A stretch of DNA of 64,000 nucleotides, taken from Acinetobacter puyangensis. GTDB lineage: Bacteria > Pseudomonadota > Gammaproteobacteria > Pseudomonadales > Moraxellaceae. This document shows, piece by piece, positions 16,051 to 25,609 of the stretch. The position numbers were made by a program, and so were the translations under genes. The stretch's first letter is position 1; every line of letters begins with the position of its first letter. The stretch covers positions 1 through 64,000 of the forward strand of contig NZ_OANT01000012.1 of NCBI RefSeq assembly GCF_900096995.1. The letters run 5' to 3'. Under the pieces are notes generated by a model. That model worked only from the letters and a program-made list of their open reading frames with translations. It had not been told where the DNA came from and searched no databases.

Positions 16051-17973
16051 TTACTCCACTATATACCGGCCACGTTCGGCGACGGCAGATTTCACTAGGT
16101 CAATGAAAGCATCAATTGACATAGTACCTAAATTTTTTCCTGTACGGGTACGAACATTGACTGTACCTTCTTCGACTTCCCGATCGCCCAATACCAGTAG
16201 ATAGGGAATACGCTCTAATGTACGTTCACGAATCTTAAAGCCGATTTTTTCATTTCTCAAGTCTGAAATCGCACGCAGGCCATTTTCCTTGAGTTTTGTC
16301 ACAACTTGCCCACATGCAGCACTTTGTGCATCGGTAATGTTCATCACACATGCTTGTACAGGGGTTAACCATGGTGGCATAAAACCAGCATAATGTTCAA
16401 TAAGTATACCAATAAATCGTTCAAAACTACCAAGAATTGCACGATGCAGCATTACGGGCTGGTCACGATCATTGTCTTCTGTCACAAATGAAGCGTCTAA
16501 TCGTGCAGGCAAATTAAAGTCACACTGAATTGTACCGCATTGCCAGACGCGACCCAAGCAATCTTTTAAAGAGAACTCGATTTTTGGACCATAGAAAGCA
16601 CCTTCGCCCGGTTGCAACTCCCATTCCAGACCCGCTGCATCAAGTGCATCTGCCAGAGATTTTTCTGCCATATCCCAAAGTAAATCATCACCCACACGTT
16701 TTTCCGGACGGGTAGACAATTTCATCTGAACATCTTCAAAGCCAAAATCTTTATAAACATCCAGCGTCAATTTAATAAAGTCGGCAACTTCCTGTCCGAT
16801 TTGCTCTTTGGTACAGAAGATATGCGCATCATCTTGAGTAAAACCACGTACCCGCATAATCCCGTGCAAGGAACCTGATGGCTCATTACGGTGACAGGAA
16901 CCAAACTCAGCCAGACGAATTGGCAAGTCACGATAGGATTTTAAACCCTGATTAAAAATTTGTACGTGACAAGGACAATTCATTGGTTTTACCGCATAGT
17001 TGCGGTTTTCGGAATGCGTGGTAAACATATTCTCGGCGTAGTTTGCTGCATGTCCAGACTTTTCCCACAAGGTAAAATCAACAATCTGTGGTGTACGCAC
17101 TTCTTCATAACCATTATCTTGCTGTACTTTACGCATGTACTGCTCAAGCACTTGATAAATGGTCCAGCCATTGGCATGCCAGAATACCATACCCGGTGCT
17201 TCTTCCTGCATATGGAATAGATCTAAGGCTTTACCTATTTTACGGTGATCACGTTTTTCTGCTTCTTCAATCCGTTTCACATAGGCAGCAAGCTGTTTTT
17301 TATCCGCCCAAGCTGTACCATAAATCCGTTGTAACTGCTCATTCTTGGCATCACCACGCCAGTAGGCACCGGAAATTTTAGTCAGCTTAAATGATTTTAA
17401 GAATTTTGTATTGGGAACATGCGGACCACGACACATGTCAACATATTCCTGATGATAATATAAGCCCATTTGCTGTTCGTCAGGCATATCATCAATCAGA
17501 CGCAATTTATAAATTTCACCACGTTCGGTAAAGGTTTTAATCACTTCATCGCGCGGTGTCATTTTTTTAATGACATCATAATCCTGATCGATCAGCTGTT
17601 TCATACGCTGTTCGATCGCATCCATATCTTCTAAAGTAAAAGGTTTTGGCGTAAAAATATCGTAATAAAACCCTTCTTCAATCACCGGACCAATGACCAT
17701 TTTTGCTTCAGGGAACAACTGCTTAACAGCATGTCCAACCAGATGTGCGCAGGAATGGCGAATAATTTCTAAACCATCTTCATCCTTGGGAGTGATAATT
17801 TGTAGGGTTGCATCATCGGTAATCAAGTCACTGGCATCAACAAGTTTGTTGTTGACTCGTCCTGCCACCGTATTTTTGGCAAGTCCCGGTCCAATGCTTT
17901 GTGCAACCTCCATTACCGATACAGGATGGTCGAATTGTTTTTGATCGCCATTTGGCAAAGTGATAATTGGCAT
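16051..17973 (-). CDS. thrS: Threonyl-tRNA synthetase
   Basis: Class II synthetase that charges tRNA-Thr and edits Ser-tRNA-Thr. The 640-aa chain has the TGS domain (1-60), the editing domain with [16 protein letters not shown] near 73-88, the catalytic core with zinc ligands in [10 protein letters not shown] near 333-342, class II motif 2 around [16 protein letters not shown], and the C-terminal anticodon-binding domain. The start has TAAGGA upstream. The leader contains a hairpin that resembles the tRNA-Thr anticodon arm (see 17994-18047), consistent with self-repression as in E. coli. infC follows after five bases. Confidence 0.98.
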   Translation of the reverse strand: MPIITLPNGDQKQFDHPVSVMEVAQSIGPGLAKNTVAGRVNNKLVDASDLITDDATLQIITPKDEDGLEIIRHSCAHLVGHAVKQLFPEAKMVIGPVIEEGFYYDIFTPKPFTLEDMDAIEQRMKQLIDQDYDVIKKMTPRDEVIKTFTERGEIYKLRLIDDMPDEQQMGLYYHQEYVDMCRGPHVPNTKFLKSFKLTKISGAYWRGDAKNEQLQRIYGTAWADKKQLAAYVKRIEEAEKRDHRKIGKALDLFHMQEEAPGMVFWHANGWTIYQVLEQYMRKVQQDNGYEEVRTPQIVDFTLWEKSGHAANYAENMFTTHSENRNYAVKPMNCPCHVQIFNQGLKSYRDLPIRLAEFGSCHRNEPSGSLHGIMRVRGFTQDDAHIFCTKEQIGQEVADFIKLTLDVYKDFGFEDVQMKLSTRPEKRVGDDLLWDMAEKSLADALDAAGLEWELQPGEGAFYGPKIEFSLKDCLGRVWQCGTIQCDFNLPARLDASFVTEDNDRDQPVMLHRAILGSFERFIGILIEHYAGFMPPWLTPVQACVMNITDAQSAACGQVVTKLKENGLRAISDLRNEKIGFKIRERTLERIPYLLVLGDREVEEGTVNVRTRTGKNLGTMSIDAFIDLVKSAVAERGRYIVE

Positions 17974-17993
17974 AATGTAATCCTTAAGGAGTG

Positions 17994-18047
17994 ATGCCCC
18001 ACACCAAGGAGCATGTCACCGCGAGATTGATATAAAAGAAAATATCA
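17994..18047 (-). promoter_or_regulatory. thrS leader with tRNA-Thr anticodon-arm mimic
   Basis: On the minus strand ATGCTCC (18014-18008) pairs with GGGGCAT (18000-17994; one U-G) around a loop of exactly seven bases, TTGGTGT. Read as an anticodon loop, U33 is followed by GGU at positions 34-36, an anticodon of tRNA-Thr. The GGU lies at -32 to -30 from the ATG. A second hairpin, TGATAT/ATATCA (18047-18028), lies upstream across a 13-nt linker. This is the plan of the E. coli thrS operator, to which ThrRS binds to block its own translation. Confidence 0.7.
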
Positions 18048-18167
18048 GTCAGGTGTATAAAAATTAGAGCGGTTATTTTACACGCCTTTAGCCAATTAGA
18101 AAACCTTTAGCGCCCTGAATCAACAATTTAAGCAATGGAAATGAGTCAAATCAGGGCATGCCAAGAT

Positions 18168-18190
18168 TTTATCCCTATTGCAGGGATAAA
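18168..18190 (-). terminator. Hairpin after LysE-type gene
   Basis: TTTATCCCT and AGGGATAAA pair perfectly over 9 bp around a 5-nt loop, 11 bases past the stop codon. No T-tract follows on the minus strand, so it may be a weak terminator or part of a longer thrS leader. Confidence 0.55.
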
Positions 18191-18201
18191 TGGATCAAAA
18201 A

Positions 18202-18795
18202 TTAAAAGGATGTAATAGCTGAATAGCTTAAAGGCAGAGAGAAAGTAACCAGAATAATCGACGCTGTACGTTGTAGATTTGCCTGATTCAACCATTTCAC
18301 CTGATTAGAAATGAGTGCTGCACCAAATGCAATCCATAAAAAAGCAATTGGAATAATTAACGCTAAAAATGTCCCCATGTGCATCAAATATTGTTGCATT
18401 GCATTCCATGTCTCTGGTGGAAAAATAGCAGATGCAAATAACAATCCTTTTGGATTCAGCAAAGTCGCACAGAATAATGCTTTAGGTGTAATGGTAGGTT
18501 GATCCAGATTGCCCTGCTCCAGAGATTTTTTCCAGAGTTTAATGGCAAGAAAAATAATATAGCCAGCACTGATTAATTTTAAAACAGAAGGTAACCAAGG
18601 CAAGCTATGTGAGATTAACTCAATCAAGTATCCCCATGTGGTAATTGCAATAAGGTAACCTAGCACTTCGGCTGGGATAAGTTTTAATGAACGTTTGACA
18701 CCAATTTGAATCCCCGAAGATGCCAATAATGTATTGGTTGGCCCCGGAGTCAAGAGAATGGTAACAACAAGTCCAATAAACAAAATCGATACCAT
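18202..18795 (-). CDS. LysE-family exporter 2
   Basis: 197-aa inner-membrane protein of the LysE/RhtB superfamily. The early motif LTPGPTNTLLASSG (about 15-28) and five to six hydrophobic segments support this. It diverges more from the standard GAMSPGP signature than the exporter at 329-952, so the substrate may differ. It is divergent from an acyl-CoA synthetase across 320 bases, and located upstream of thrS on the same strand but probably on a separate transcript. Confidence 0.82.
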   Translation of the reverse strand: MVSILFIGLVVTILLTPGPTNTLLASSGIQIGVKRSLKLIPAEVLGYLIAITTWGYLIELISHSLPWLPSVLKLISAGYIIFLAIKLWKKSLEQGNLDQPTITPKALFCATLLNPKGLLFASAIFPPETWNAMQQYLMHMGTFLALIIPIAFLWIAFGAALISNQVKWLNQANLQRTASIILVTFSLPLSYSAITSF

Positions 18796-19115
18796 AAATT
18801 ATTATCCCTAAAAAGAAGATGTGCCAAATATCGCACAGCACATTGTAGTCTGTCGAATTATCAGTTGTAACCAAATTTTTTATTGCAAATAATATTTAAT
18901 TATTATTCATTAACTTAAGTTAAAATTTTAAAAATACAGTCGTCATATGCTGATATTATTTTAGACAAAATAGATGGCTTAAAAGCACTGTTTTGTACAA
19001 AATTGCGACTAAAGCCTTAAAGCAATTCGCTTAAAATTAGACTAGCTTTAACTAGATTCCATGCTTAAAAAGATATCTATCATTATCGCAAATTACAATA
19101 CAGGGAGTATTGCAC
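18796..19115. promoter_or_regulatory. Divergent promoter region with 14-bp palindrome
   Basis: About 320 non-coding bases between the exporter (minus) and the acyl-CoA synthetase (plus). A perfect palindrome TTAACTTAAGTTAA lies at 18910-18923 and may be an operator. Several GCTTAAA/GCTTTAA repeats follow between about 18978 and 19070. The synthetase ribosome binding site GGGAG is at 19103-19107. Confidence 0.5.
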
Positions 19116-20768
19116 ATGGTCAGTGCCTATGATGAATTACCGCGTACAGCAGCAAATTTTGTTGCATTATCGCCATTACGTTATTTAGAGCGGGCAGCTT
19201 ATATTTATCCAAATCAGGACGCGATTATCCATGGCAGTCGTCATATCAGCTGGCGGGAGAAATATCAGCGTTGCCGCCAGTTTGCCCATCAGTTACAGCA
19301 ACTTGGAATTGCCAAAAACGATACGGTTTCGGTTTTATTGGCCAATGTTCCTGCGATGATTGAGGCACATTTTGCCGTGCCAATGGCGGGTGCAGTACTC
19401 AATACCTTAAATACCCGTCTGGATGCCAAAACGATTGCATTTATGCTGGAACATGCCGAATCTAAAGTGCTATTGGTTGATCCCGAATTTCGTCAGGTCG
19501 CGCTAGAGGCACTAAAACTGATTCCCCAGCAAGACATCATCGTGATTGACGTCTTTGATGAAGAATTTGATGGTGAACAAATTGCGATAGGCGATTATGA
19601 ATATGAATCATGGTTGAAACAAGGTGATCCAGACTTTGAATGGCATTTACCTCAGGATGAATGGGACGCCATCAGCTTAAACTATACCTCGGGAACCACA
19701 GGCAATCCCAAAGGCGTGGTATATCATCATCGTGGCGCCTATATTAATGCAGCCAGCAATATCATTGCCTGTGGTATGACACCACGCGCAACCTATTTAT
19801 GGACGTTGCCACTTTTTCACTGTAATGGCTGGTGCTTTGCATGGACCATGGCAGCCAATGGCGGAACCAATATTTGCTTGCGTAAAGTCGATCCCGAACT
19901 GATTTTCAAACTGATTGCCCAACATAAAGTAGATTACTTCTGCGGCGCACCAATTGTACTGTCGATGCTGATCAATACGCCAAAACAGCAACAAATTGCA
20001 TTTGATCACCGGGTCGAAGTGATGGTTGCAGGTGCAGCACCACCGGCAGCAATTATTGAAGGTATGCGTAAAATCGGAATTAATGTCACCCATGTCTATG
20101 GTCTGACCGAAACCTATGGTCCTTCTGCACTTTGTGCTTCGCAGGCTGGCTGGAGTGATCTAAGCATTGAGGAGCAGGCCCATTTACATTCACGTCAAGG
20201 TGTGCCCTATCCCCTACAGGATGGCATGAAAGTACTGGATCCGGAGACCATGCAACCTGTGCCCAAAGATGGTGAGACCATGGGGGAAATCATGTTCCGG
20301 GGCAATATTGTCATGAAAGGTTATCTAAAAAACAAAGCTGCAACTGATGAAGCCTTTAAAGGTGGCTGGTTTCATACCGGAGATCTGGCAGTTTGCCAGC
20401 CTGACGGCTATGCCAAAATTACCGACCGTGCCAAAGATGTGATTATTTCCGGCGGGGAAAATATCTCATCGTTAGAAGTAGAAGAAGTGTTGTATCGCCA
20501 TCCTGCAATTTTAACGGCAGCTGTGGTCGCAAAACCCGATCCACGCTGGCAGGAAGTACCCTGCGCCTTTATTGAATTAAAACAGGGGATGAATGCCGCA
20601 GCAGATGAAATTATTGAACATTGTCGTCAGGAGCTTGCCCGTTTTAAAGTCCCTAAAGATGTCATCATTACCGAAATTCCCAAAACGTCGACCGGGAAAT
20701 TACAAAAATTTATCTTGCGAGATTGGGCCAAGCAACGTGCCGAACAGGAATCAATTGCAGCCAGTTAA
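19116..20768 (+). CDS. Fatty-acyl-CoA/AMP ligase
   Basis: Activates a carboxylic acid as acyl-AMP and then acyl-CoA. The adenylation signature YTSGTTGNPKGV lies near 195, with YGLTETYGP near 330, HTGDLAV near 412 and the C-terminal PKTSTGKLQKF carrying the catalytic Lys. At 550 aa and with the N-terminal PLRYLERAA start it resembles the AlkK/medium-chain and methylmercaptopropionate-CoA ligase group; the natural substrate cannot be read. I start at ATG 19116, eight bases after GGGAG; a TTG at 19110 is too close to it. Monocistronic, ending at a strong shared terminator. Confidence 0.9.
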   Translation: MVSAYDELPRTAANFVALSPLRYLERAAYIYPNQDAIIHGSRHISWREKYQRCRQFAHQLQQLGIAKNDTVSVLLANVPAMIEAHFAVPMAGAVLNTLNTRLDAKTIAFMLEHAESKVLLVDPEFRQVALEALKLIPQQDIIVIDVFDEEFDGEQIAIGDYEYESWLKQGDPDFEWHLPQDEWDAISLNYTSGTTGNPKGVVYHHRGAYINAASNIIACGMTPRATYLWTLPLFHCNGWCFAWTMAANGGTNICLRKVDPELIFKLIAQHKVDYFCGAPIVLSMLINTPKQQQIAFDHRVEVMVAGAAPPAAIIEGMRKIGINVTHVYGLTETYGPSALCASQAGWSDLSIEEQAHLHSRQGVPYPLQDGMKVLDPETMQPVPKDGETMGEIMFRGNIVMKGYLKNKAATDEAFKGGWFHTGDLAVCQPDGYAKITDRAKDVIISGGENISSLEVEEVLYRHPAILTAAVVAKPDPRWQEVPCAFIELKQGMNAAADEIIEHCRQELARFKVPKDVIITEIPKTSTGKLQKFILRDWAKQRAEQESIAAS

Positions 20769-20811
20769 ACATCGTGTAGTCCAGCCAAAGATAAATACTT
20801 CAGCATAAATT

Positions 20812-20851
20812 GATCGCAGGCTTATATACTTAAAAAAATAAGCCTGCGATC
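20812..20851. terminator. Convergent terminator, ligase / SDR
   Basis: GATCGCAGGCTTAT (20812-20825) and its perfect complement (20838-20851) form a 14-bp stem with a 12-nt A-rich loop between two convergent genes. No terminal T-run, but the stem is long and GC-rich at its base. Confidence 0.75.
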
Positions 20852-20862
20852 TTGCAGTAAAA

Positions 20863-21660
20863 CTATGCTGTTACTCGTTTTTTGAGCATATTAGATACCA
20901 TTTTAATCATGGCTGATCGTGTTAAAATCCGTGACAATTGCGCAGTAAAATAATTACTCTTTCCCGGTACACAATATAATTTGTTCTGATCGAGTGCCCG
21001 TATTGCTGCACGTACAACATCTTCTACTGTTGAAACAGCCATACCAGTGGTGTCTGCATTGGCAGTTTGGGCAAAATTTGTCGCTGTATTACCAGGACAT
21101 AAAGCCAGAAACTTGATGCCTTGTCCTGCATATTCCCCTGCAAGTGCCTCACTAAAATTAAGTACAAAAGATTTGGAAGCGCCATATACCGCAATATAGG
21201 GTAAAGGCTGAAAGGCTGCGGTAGATGCCAGATTAATCACGATGCCTTTATTTTGCGTTAGCATTGCAGGCAGAAATAAATACGTTAAATCCACTAAGGC
21301 CTGAATATTTAAGTTCAGCATATCGCGGTAACTATCCAATGGCTGATGCAGAAACTTCGCCCATTTGCCAAATCCTGCATTGTTGATCAGAATATCAATT
21401 GACTTATTGTGTTGCTGAAGATGATCAAATAACTTTTGCGGTGCATCTGTTTGGGCTAAATCCAGCACGACCACATCAATTTCAATGTCATACAATGCTT
21501 TTAACTCATCAGCCAAATCCTGTAAAGATTGTTCTGATCGGGCAGTAATGACTAAATCTATGCCGCAAGCAGCAAGCACTCTGGCAAAGCCCGCTCCGAT
21601 ACCAGAAGATGCGCCAGTGATTAATGCAGTTGAACCTTTAAATGATGCCAATGTATCCAT
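20863..21660 (-). CDS. Short-chain dehydrogenase/reductase under MerR control
   Basis: 265-aa NAD(P)-dependent oxidoreductase of the classical SDR type: TGASSGIGAG at 16-25 binds the cofactor, NNAG near 92-95, and the catalytic Tyr-x3-Lys appears as YGASK near 160. The C-terminal extension resembles DltE/YqjQ-type SDRs that act on hydrophobic substrates. The promoter has the 20-bp spacer typical of MerR activation, and a MerR gene lies just upstream on the same strand, so expression should depend on that regulator's inducer. Substrate unknown. Confidence 0.88.
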   Translation of the reverse strand: MDTLASFKGSTALITGASSGIGAGFARVLAACGIDLVITARSEQSLQDLADELKALYDIEIDVVVLDLAQTDAPQKLFDHLQQHNKSIDILINNAGFGKWAKFLHQPLDSYRDMLNLNIQALVDLTYLFLPAMLTQNKGIVINLASTAAFQPLPYIAVYGASKSFVLNFSEALAGEYAGQGIKFLALCPGNTATNFAQTANADTTGMAVSTVEDVVRAAIRALDQNKLYCVPGKSNYFTAQLSRILTRSAMIKMVSNMLKKRVTA

Positions 21661-21690
21661 TTTTTTGCCTTAGAAATAAATAAGACATTG

Positions 21691-21722
21691 ACTATAAACC
21701 CTGCCCCTAAGGTAAGAGTCAA
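21691..21722 (-). promoter_or_regulatory. MerR-type promoter with 20-bp spacer
   Basis: Minus strand: -35 TTGACT (21722-21717), a 20-bp spacer, and -10 TATAGT (21696-21691), 31 bases before the SDR start. Such an over-long spacer is inactive without DNA distortion and is the hallmark of MerR-activated promoters. The spacer holds an imperfect dyad, ACCTT-N6-AGGGT, for the regulator. Confidence 0.78.
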
Positions 21723-21758
21723 ATGGATTTTTAAACTTTTTAGGAGAGATTAAATATT

Positions 21759-22118
21759 TTAGTCAGTTTGATACAGCGAAACCAGCTCCTGTTCTAAGGT
21801 TATTAAGTTTTTTTCAATCGCTACTAATTTTTCTTGTTGTTGCTGAATTTGTTGGCGCTTTTCCTGAAAAAGCTGTTGGGCGAAAGCCAAAGGAAAGCAT
21901 TTTTGCTGTGCTTTAATCTGTGCTAATTCTGAAATCTCTGCCAGACTAAACCCAACCGATTGCGCACGACGAATCATATTGACCAAATGCACATGCATTT
22001 GATCATAAATACGATAGTTGCCTTTACGCTGAGGGATTGGCAGCAAGCCCAATTTCTCATAATGCCGAATGGCTTTTTGTGTTACGCCTGTCTGTGCTGC
22101 CAATTGACCGATATACAT
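21759..22118 (-). CDS. MerR-family transcriptional regulator
   Basis: 119-aa regulator with the N-terminal winged helix (YIGQLAAQTGVTQKAIRHYEKLGLL, residues 2-26) and a dimerising coiled coil of Gln/Lys/Glu at about 80-115. The only Cys is residue 74, so the metal-binding Cys pair of CueR/ZntR/MerR is absent; it probably senses an organic or redox cue. It lies 98 bp before the SDR gene, whose promoter has matching MerR geometry. Start ATG 22118 gives the family-standard first residues. Confidence 0.9.
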   Translation of the reverse strand: MYIGQLAAQTGVTQKAIRHYEKLGLLPIPQRKGNYRIYDQMHVHLVNMIRRAQSVGFSLAEISELAQIKAQQKCFPLAFAQQLFQEKRQQIQQQQEKLVAIEKNLITLEQELVSLYQTD

Positions 22119-22207
22119 CGCTTTAACTCAATTCAAATTGTCAAACAGTACAACAATAGGCGATTTTAAAATCTCAGCCAAGTATTGAATTAATCAGAAT
22201 TTCAACC

Positions 22208-22741
22208 TTATTCCGAAATCAGCGCCACTTGCTGCACATAATTGATGATATTCTGCCGTAACTTTGCCAGATCTGGTTCATCTATCTGTTTTTGTGCATC
22301 GCGTTGATAACGTAATACATGCTGTCGTAGCGTATGCCGATCTGCGGCTTGATATAGCTTACAGAACTCGTTAATGGCAATATCACCCTGTTCAATCACA
22401 CGGTCTACCCAGCGTAACAACTGTGCCTGTTTCTTGGCACCCTGTTTTGGTACCAAAAAACTTAACAACATGGTTTCATCTTCTGTGCGCAGCAATTTGC
22501 CAATACGCTGAAACTGGCGCCGCCGTGCTTCAAAAGAACTAATACTTTCCAATTCCAGAAAAGCATCAATCAAGCGTTTATCAACAGGTAATTTCTGAAT
22601 CTGTTTTTTCGGTAACTCGGCAAGCTGTTCAGCCAGTGCAGCCATGCGCTGAACATGACGCTTTTGTTCAGATTTACTGGCACGACCATCTTGTACATCT
22701 GCAAAATCTTCTTCACTATAGGGACGGGGACGACGAGCCAT
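22208..22741 (-). CDS. darP: DarP/YjgA (DUF615) ribosome-assembly factor
   Basis: Associates with late 50S precursors and helps peptidyl-transferase-centre maturation in E. coli. The 177-aa, highly charged protein starts with RRPRPYSEEDFADVQDGRASKSE and has the family's KRHVQRMAALAEQLAELP segment. Last gene of the long minus-strand operon starting at pcnB, four bases after the HPr-like gene. No membrane or secretion signal. Confidence 0.9.
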   Translation of the reverse strand: MARRPRPYSEEDFADVQDGRASKSEQKRHVQRMAALAEQLAELPKKQIQKLPVDKRLIDAFLELESISSFEARRRQFQRIGKLLRTEDETMLLSFLVPKQGAKKQAQLLRWVDRVIEQGDIAINEFCKLYQAADRHTLRQHVLRYQRDAQKQIDEPDLAKLRQNIINYVQQVALISE

Positions 22742-22744
22742 TAT

Positions 22745-23014
22745 TTATTCAGCCTCATAAAAACGTGCGGCAAATAATGCCAAAATTTCATCACAAGCTT
22801 TTTGCTCATCCGGACCTTCCACAATTAATCGCAAGGTTGTACCTTTCCCTGCACCAAGCATGAGTAAAGACATAATATTTTTTGCATCAATCAATTCTTT
22901 ACCTTTACCCAGTTGAATATTGGAACGGTATCTACTGGTCACTTCGATGAGTTTTCCCGAAGCTCTCGCATGCAAACCCAATTTATTAATAACATCTACA
23001 GTAGTGTCAATCAT
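22745..23014 (-). CDS. ptsO: HPr-like phosphocarrier of the nitrogen PTS (NPr)
   Basis: 89-aa HPr-fold protein carrying phosphate from EI-Ntr. The active-site His15 lies in GLHARAS and the regulatory Ser region in [14 protein letters not shown] near 45-58. I start at ATG 23014, which overlaps the rapZ stop in ATGA, a coupling arrangement; the longer frame from 23056 would add 14 residues of rapZ overlap. The rapZ-npr pairing is conserved in proteobacteria and favours NPr over sugar-PTS HPr. Confidence 0.9.
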   Translation of the reverse strand: MIDTTVDVINKLGLHARASGKLIEVTSRYRSNIQLGKGKELIDAKNIMSLLMLGAGKGTTLRLIVEGPDEQKACDEILALFAARFYEAE

Positions 23015-23862
23015 GACCAGTGTTTCATTTCCCGATGTAAAACTTGTACCGACCATTTTGCCTTAAGGTCTTCCGCAAGTCTATCGACAAAATAGACCGA
23101 ACGATGCTGACCACCGGTACAACCCAATGAAATTGTTACAAAATGACGATGCCCTTGACTAAAAACCGGCAACCATTTATCCACAAATTGATAAATGTCC
23201 GCGTACATATCATTCACCATGGCATCGGCAGCCAAAAATTCCTTAATTTGCGGATCCAGACCCGTATAACGACGTAATTCATTAATCCAGTGCGGATTGA
23301 CCAAATGTCTTAGGTCAAACACATAATCGGCATCCAGCGGAATACCATGTTTAAAGCCAAAAGACTGTAAGATCACGATAAGGTTATCGCCCTGCCCCAA
23401 TTTTACCGAGAGTGTGTGTTTTAACTCGTGTACGGTTTTGCTACTGGTATCGATAGTCAAGGTTGCACGGCGATAGACCGGGTAAAGTAGCTGCTCCTCA
23501 ACCCGGATACATTCGGTTAGAGATTCATACTTATTGGCAAGCGGGTGCGGACGACGAGAAGACGCATAACGTGAAACCAGTACTTCCTCACGGGCAGTGA
23601 GATAAACCACTTCAACTGCACCATGTGCTTCAAGTTCATTTAACACATCATCAATCGAAACCTGATCAATATTCAGGCTTCGAATATCTACACCAAGTGC
23701 CAGCAGCTCCATCGCATTATCATTGCTGAGTTTCGCAACAATTTCCGGCACCAGTACCAGCGGCAGGTTATCAATGATATAAAAACCCAAATCCTCAAGC
23801 ACCTGTAAAGCCGAGGTTTTCCCCGAACCAGAACGTCCTGCAACAACGAGAATCTTTTTCAT
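23011..23862 (-). CDS. rapZ: RNase adapter / P-loop nucleotide-binding protein RapZ
   Basis: In E. coli RapZ delivers the sRNA GlmZ to RNase E and so tunes glucosamine-6-phosphate synthesis. The 283-aa protein has a Walker A GRSGSGKT at 9-16 and a C-terminal domain with the conserved [12 protein letters not shown] near 247-258, the RNA/metabolite-binding part. It sits between panC and the NPr gene, overlapping the latter by four bases. Whether a GlmZ-like RNA exists in this organism cannot be judged here. Confidence 0.93.
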   Translation of the reverse strand: MKKILVVAGRSGSGKTSALQVLEDLGFYIIDNLPLVLVPEIVAKLSNDNAMELLALGVDIRSLNIDQVSIDDVLNELEAHGAVEVVYLTAREEVLVSRYASSRRPHPLANKYESLTECIRVEEQLLYPVYRRATLTIDTSSKTVHELKHTLSVKLGQGDNLIVILQSFGFKHGIPLDADYVFDLRHLVNPHWINELRRYTGLDPQIKEFLAADAMVNDMYADIYQFVDKWLPVFSQGHRHFVTISLGCTGGQHRSVYFVDRLAEDLKAKWSVQVLHREMKHWS

Positions 23863-23892
23863 TTTTCAACCAAACCGGTGAATAATAATGTC

Positions 23893-24738
23893 TTAATCAG
23901 AAAATTTTACCAGCAAATTGTCAATTAATCGTGTAGAACCTAATTTTGCTGCAATAAATAACACAATATCCTGATCAAACTGTGTCACAGGCAATAAATC
24001 CGGTGTATATGCCTTAACATAATCCACCACAAAACCGGCATTGACCAATGTTAAATCAATCTGAGCCAAGACCTGTTGCAAATCTATATGTTGCTGCAAT
24101 TGCTGTTGTGCAGTGGTTAATGCCTGATAAATCACAGGTGCAACCTGACGCTGTTCAGCTGTCAAATATGCATTACGTGAACTAAGGGCCAAACCGTCTT
24201 CTGCACGGGTAATCGGCACACCAACAATATCGATGAAGAAGTTCAAATCACGGGTCATAGCACGGATAATGGCCAGTTGCTGCCAGTCTTTTTGTCCAAA
24301 AAAAGCAATATTGGGTTGCACGATATTAAAGAGTTTAGTCACAACCGTGGCAACACCATCAAAATGGCCGGGACGGGACTGACCACAAAGAATTTCGGTA
24401 ATGCCATGTACACTGACTTTGGTTTTACGCTCTTGATCACCATACATTTGCTGTACTGTCGGCGCAAATAATACATCACAACCAACATCGGCCAGTAAGT
24501 GGCTGTCTGCTTCCAGTGTGCGAGGATAATTATCAAAATCTTCGTTTGGACCAAACTGGATTGGATTGACAAAAATACTCACCACCACCAGATCGCATAG
24601 TTTCTTGGCTTCCCGCACCAGATTCAAATGTCCCTGATGCAAATTCCCCATGGTTGCCACAAAACCAATTGTTTTACGAGCTATACGTGCAGGTGCCAAG
24701 GCAGCATTTAAACCTTGTATTGTCGTTTCAGTCTTCAT
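23893..24738 (-). CDS. panC: Pantothenate synthetase
   Basis: Joins pantoate and beta-alanine using ATP, the last step of vitamin B5 synthesis. Class I-like motifs: [13 protein letters not shown] near 29-41, [18 protein letters not shown] near 56-73, and [10 protein letters not shown] near 147-156. Length 281 aa is normal. It follows panB with a two-base gap, so the two pathway enzymes are translated from one message. The third pathway gene panD is not in the window. Confidence 0.97.
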   Translation of the reverse strand: MKTETTIQGLNAALAPARIARKTIGFVATMGNLHQGHLNLVREAKKLCDLVVVSIFVNPIQFGPNEDFDNYPRTLEADSHLLADVGCDVLFAPTVQQMYGDQERKTKVSVHGITEILCGQSRPGHFDGVATVVTKLFNIVQPNIAFFGQKDWQQLAIIRAMTRDLNFFIDIVGVPITRAEDGLALSSRNAYLTAEQRQVAPVIYQALTTAQQQLQQHIDLQQVLAQIDLTLVNAGFVVDYVKAYTPDLLPVTQFDQDIVLFIAAKLGSTRLIDNLLVKFSD

Positions 24739-24740
24739 TG

Positions 24741-25547
24741 TTATAGCTCAACTTGAAATGTATGTTCCTGGGCAGGAAATGTCTGCTCCAGTACCGCAGT
24801 ATGATATGCCTTGATGGCATCCACAATCGCATGTTCCCCTGACTGTTCCTGCATAAAATTACGTACGAAACGTGCAACTTTACCCGAGGTCAATCCTAAC
24901 ATATCTTGTATGACAAGCACTTGACCGTCGGTCTCAACGCCTGCCCCGATACCAATCACCGGCACACCAAATCTTTGTGTGACTTCCTTGGCAAGCGCAG
25001 CAGGCACACATTCCAATAATAACAAAGCTGCACCCGCTTCAACCACAGCCTGACAATCGGCCAGTAACTGATCGGCAGCATGACGGGTTCTGGCCTGTAG
25101 CTTATAGCCACCAAACACATGGACTGATTGTGGTGTCAGACCCAAATGTACACACACAGGGACACCGTTACGGGTCAGTGCTTGTATGGTATCTGCCAAC
25201 CACGCACCACCTTCGATTTTTACCACATGCGCACCGGCCTGCATCACCTGTCTGGAATGCTGCAAGGCATCGTCCAAGGTGGCATAACTCATAAAAGGTA
25301 AATCGGTCATAATCAAGGCATGCGAATTACTCCGCGCCACAGCTCGGGTATGGTAAACCATATCCGAAACACTGACAGGCAAAGTCGAATCATGTCCCTG
25401 AATGGTCATACCTAAAGAATCGCCAACCAGAATTGTATCAATTTCAGCCTGTTGTAATGCTTTGGCAAAACTTGCATCGTAACAAGTCAGACAAGAAAAT
25501 TTACGTCCTTCGCTTTTAAATTTTCTTAAATCTGTAAGACTAATCAT
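24741..25547 (-). CDS. panB: 3-methyl-2-oxobutanoate hydroxymethyltransferase
   Basis: Makes ketopantoate from alpha-ketoisovalerate and methylene-tetrahydrofolate. The TIM-barrel family motifs [28 protein letters not shown] and VKIEGG are seen in order; length 268 aa is standard. Placed directly before panC and after folK, so a folate-pathway gene and a folate-dependent enzyme share this operon. Confidence 0.97.
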   Translation of the reverse strand: MISLTDLRKFKSEGRKFSCLTCYDASFAKALQQAEIDTILVGDSLGMTIQGHDSTLPVSVSDMVYHTRAVARSNSHALIMTDLPFMSYATLDDALQHSRQVMQAGAHVVKIEGGAWLADTIQALTRNGVPVCVHLGLTPQSVHVFGGYKLQARTRHAADQLLADCQAVVEAGAALLLLECVPAALAKEVTQRFGVPVIGIGAGVETDGQVLVIQDMLGLTSGKVARFVRNFMQEQSGEHAIVDAIKAYHTAVLEQTFPAQEHTFQVEL

Positions 25548-25609
25548 GCAGCCTTCCTCTAAAATATGCCAGAAATGGCGATTTTAATAATACGTTTTAA
25601 ATCCGTTTT

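Noticed and set aside
18112..18157. GCCCTGA...TCAGGGC 7-bp pairing, looks like a tRNA acceptor stem
   Set aside because: The span is only 46 bases and has no D, anticodon or T arms; more likely an extra hairpin in the thrS leader or after the exporter gene.
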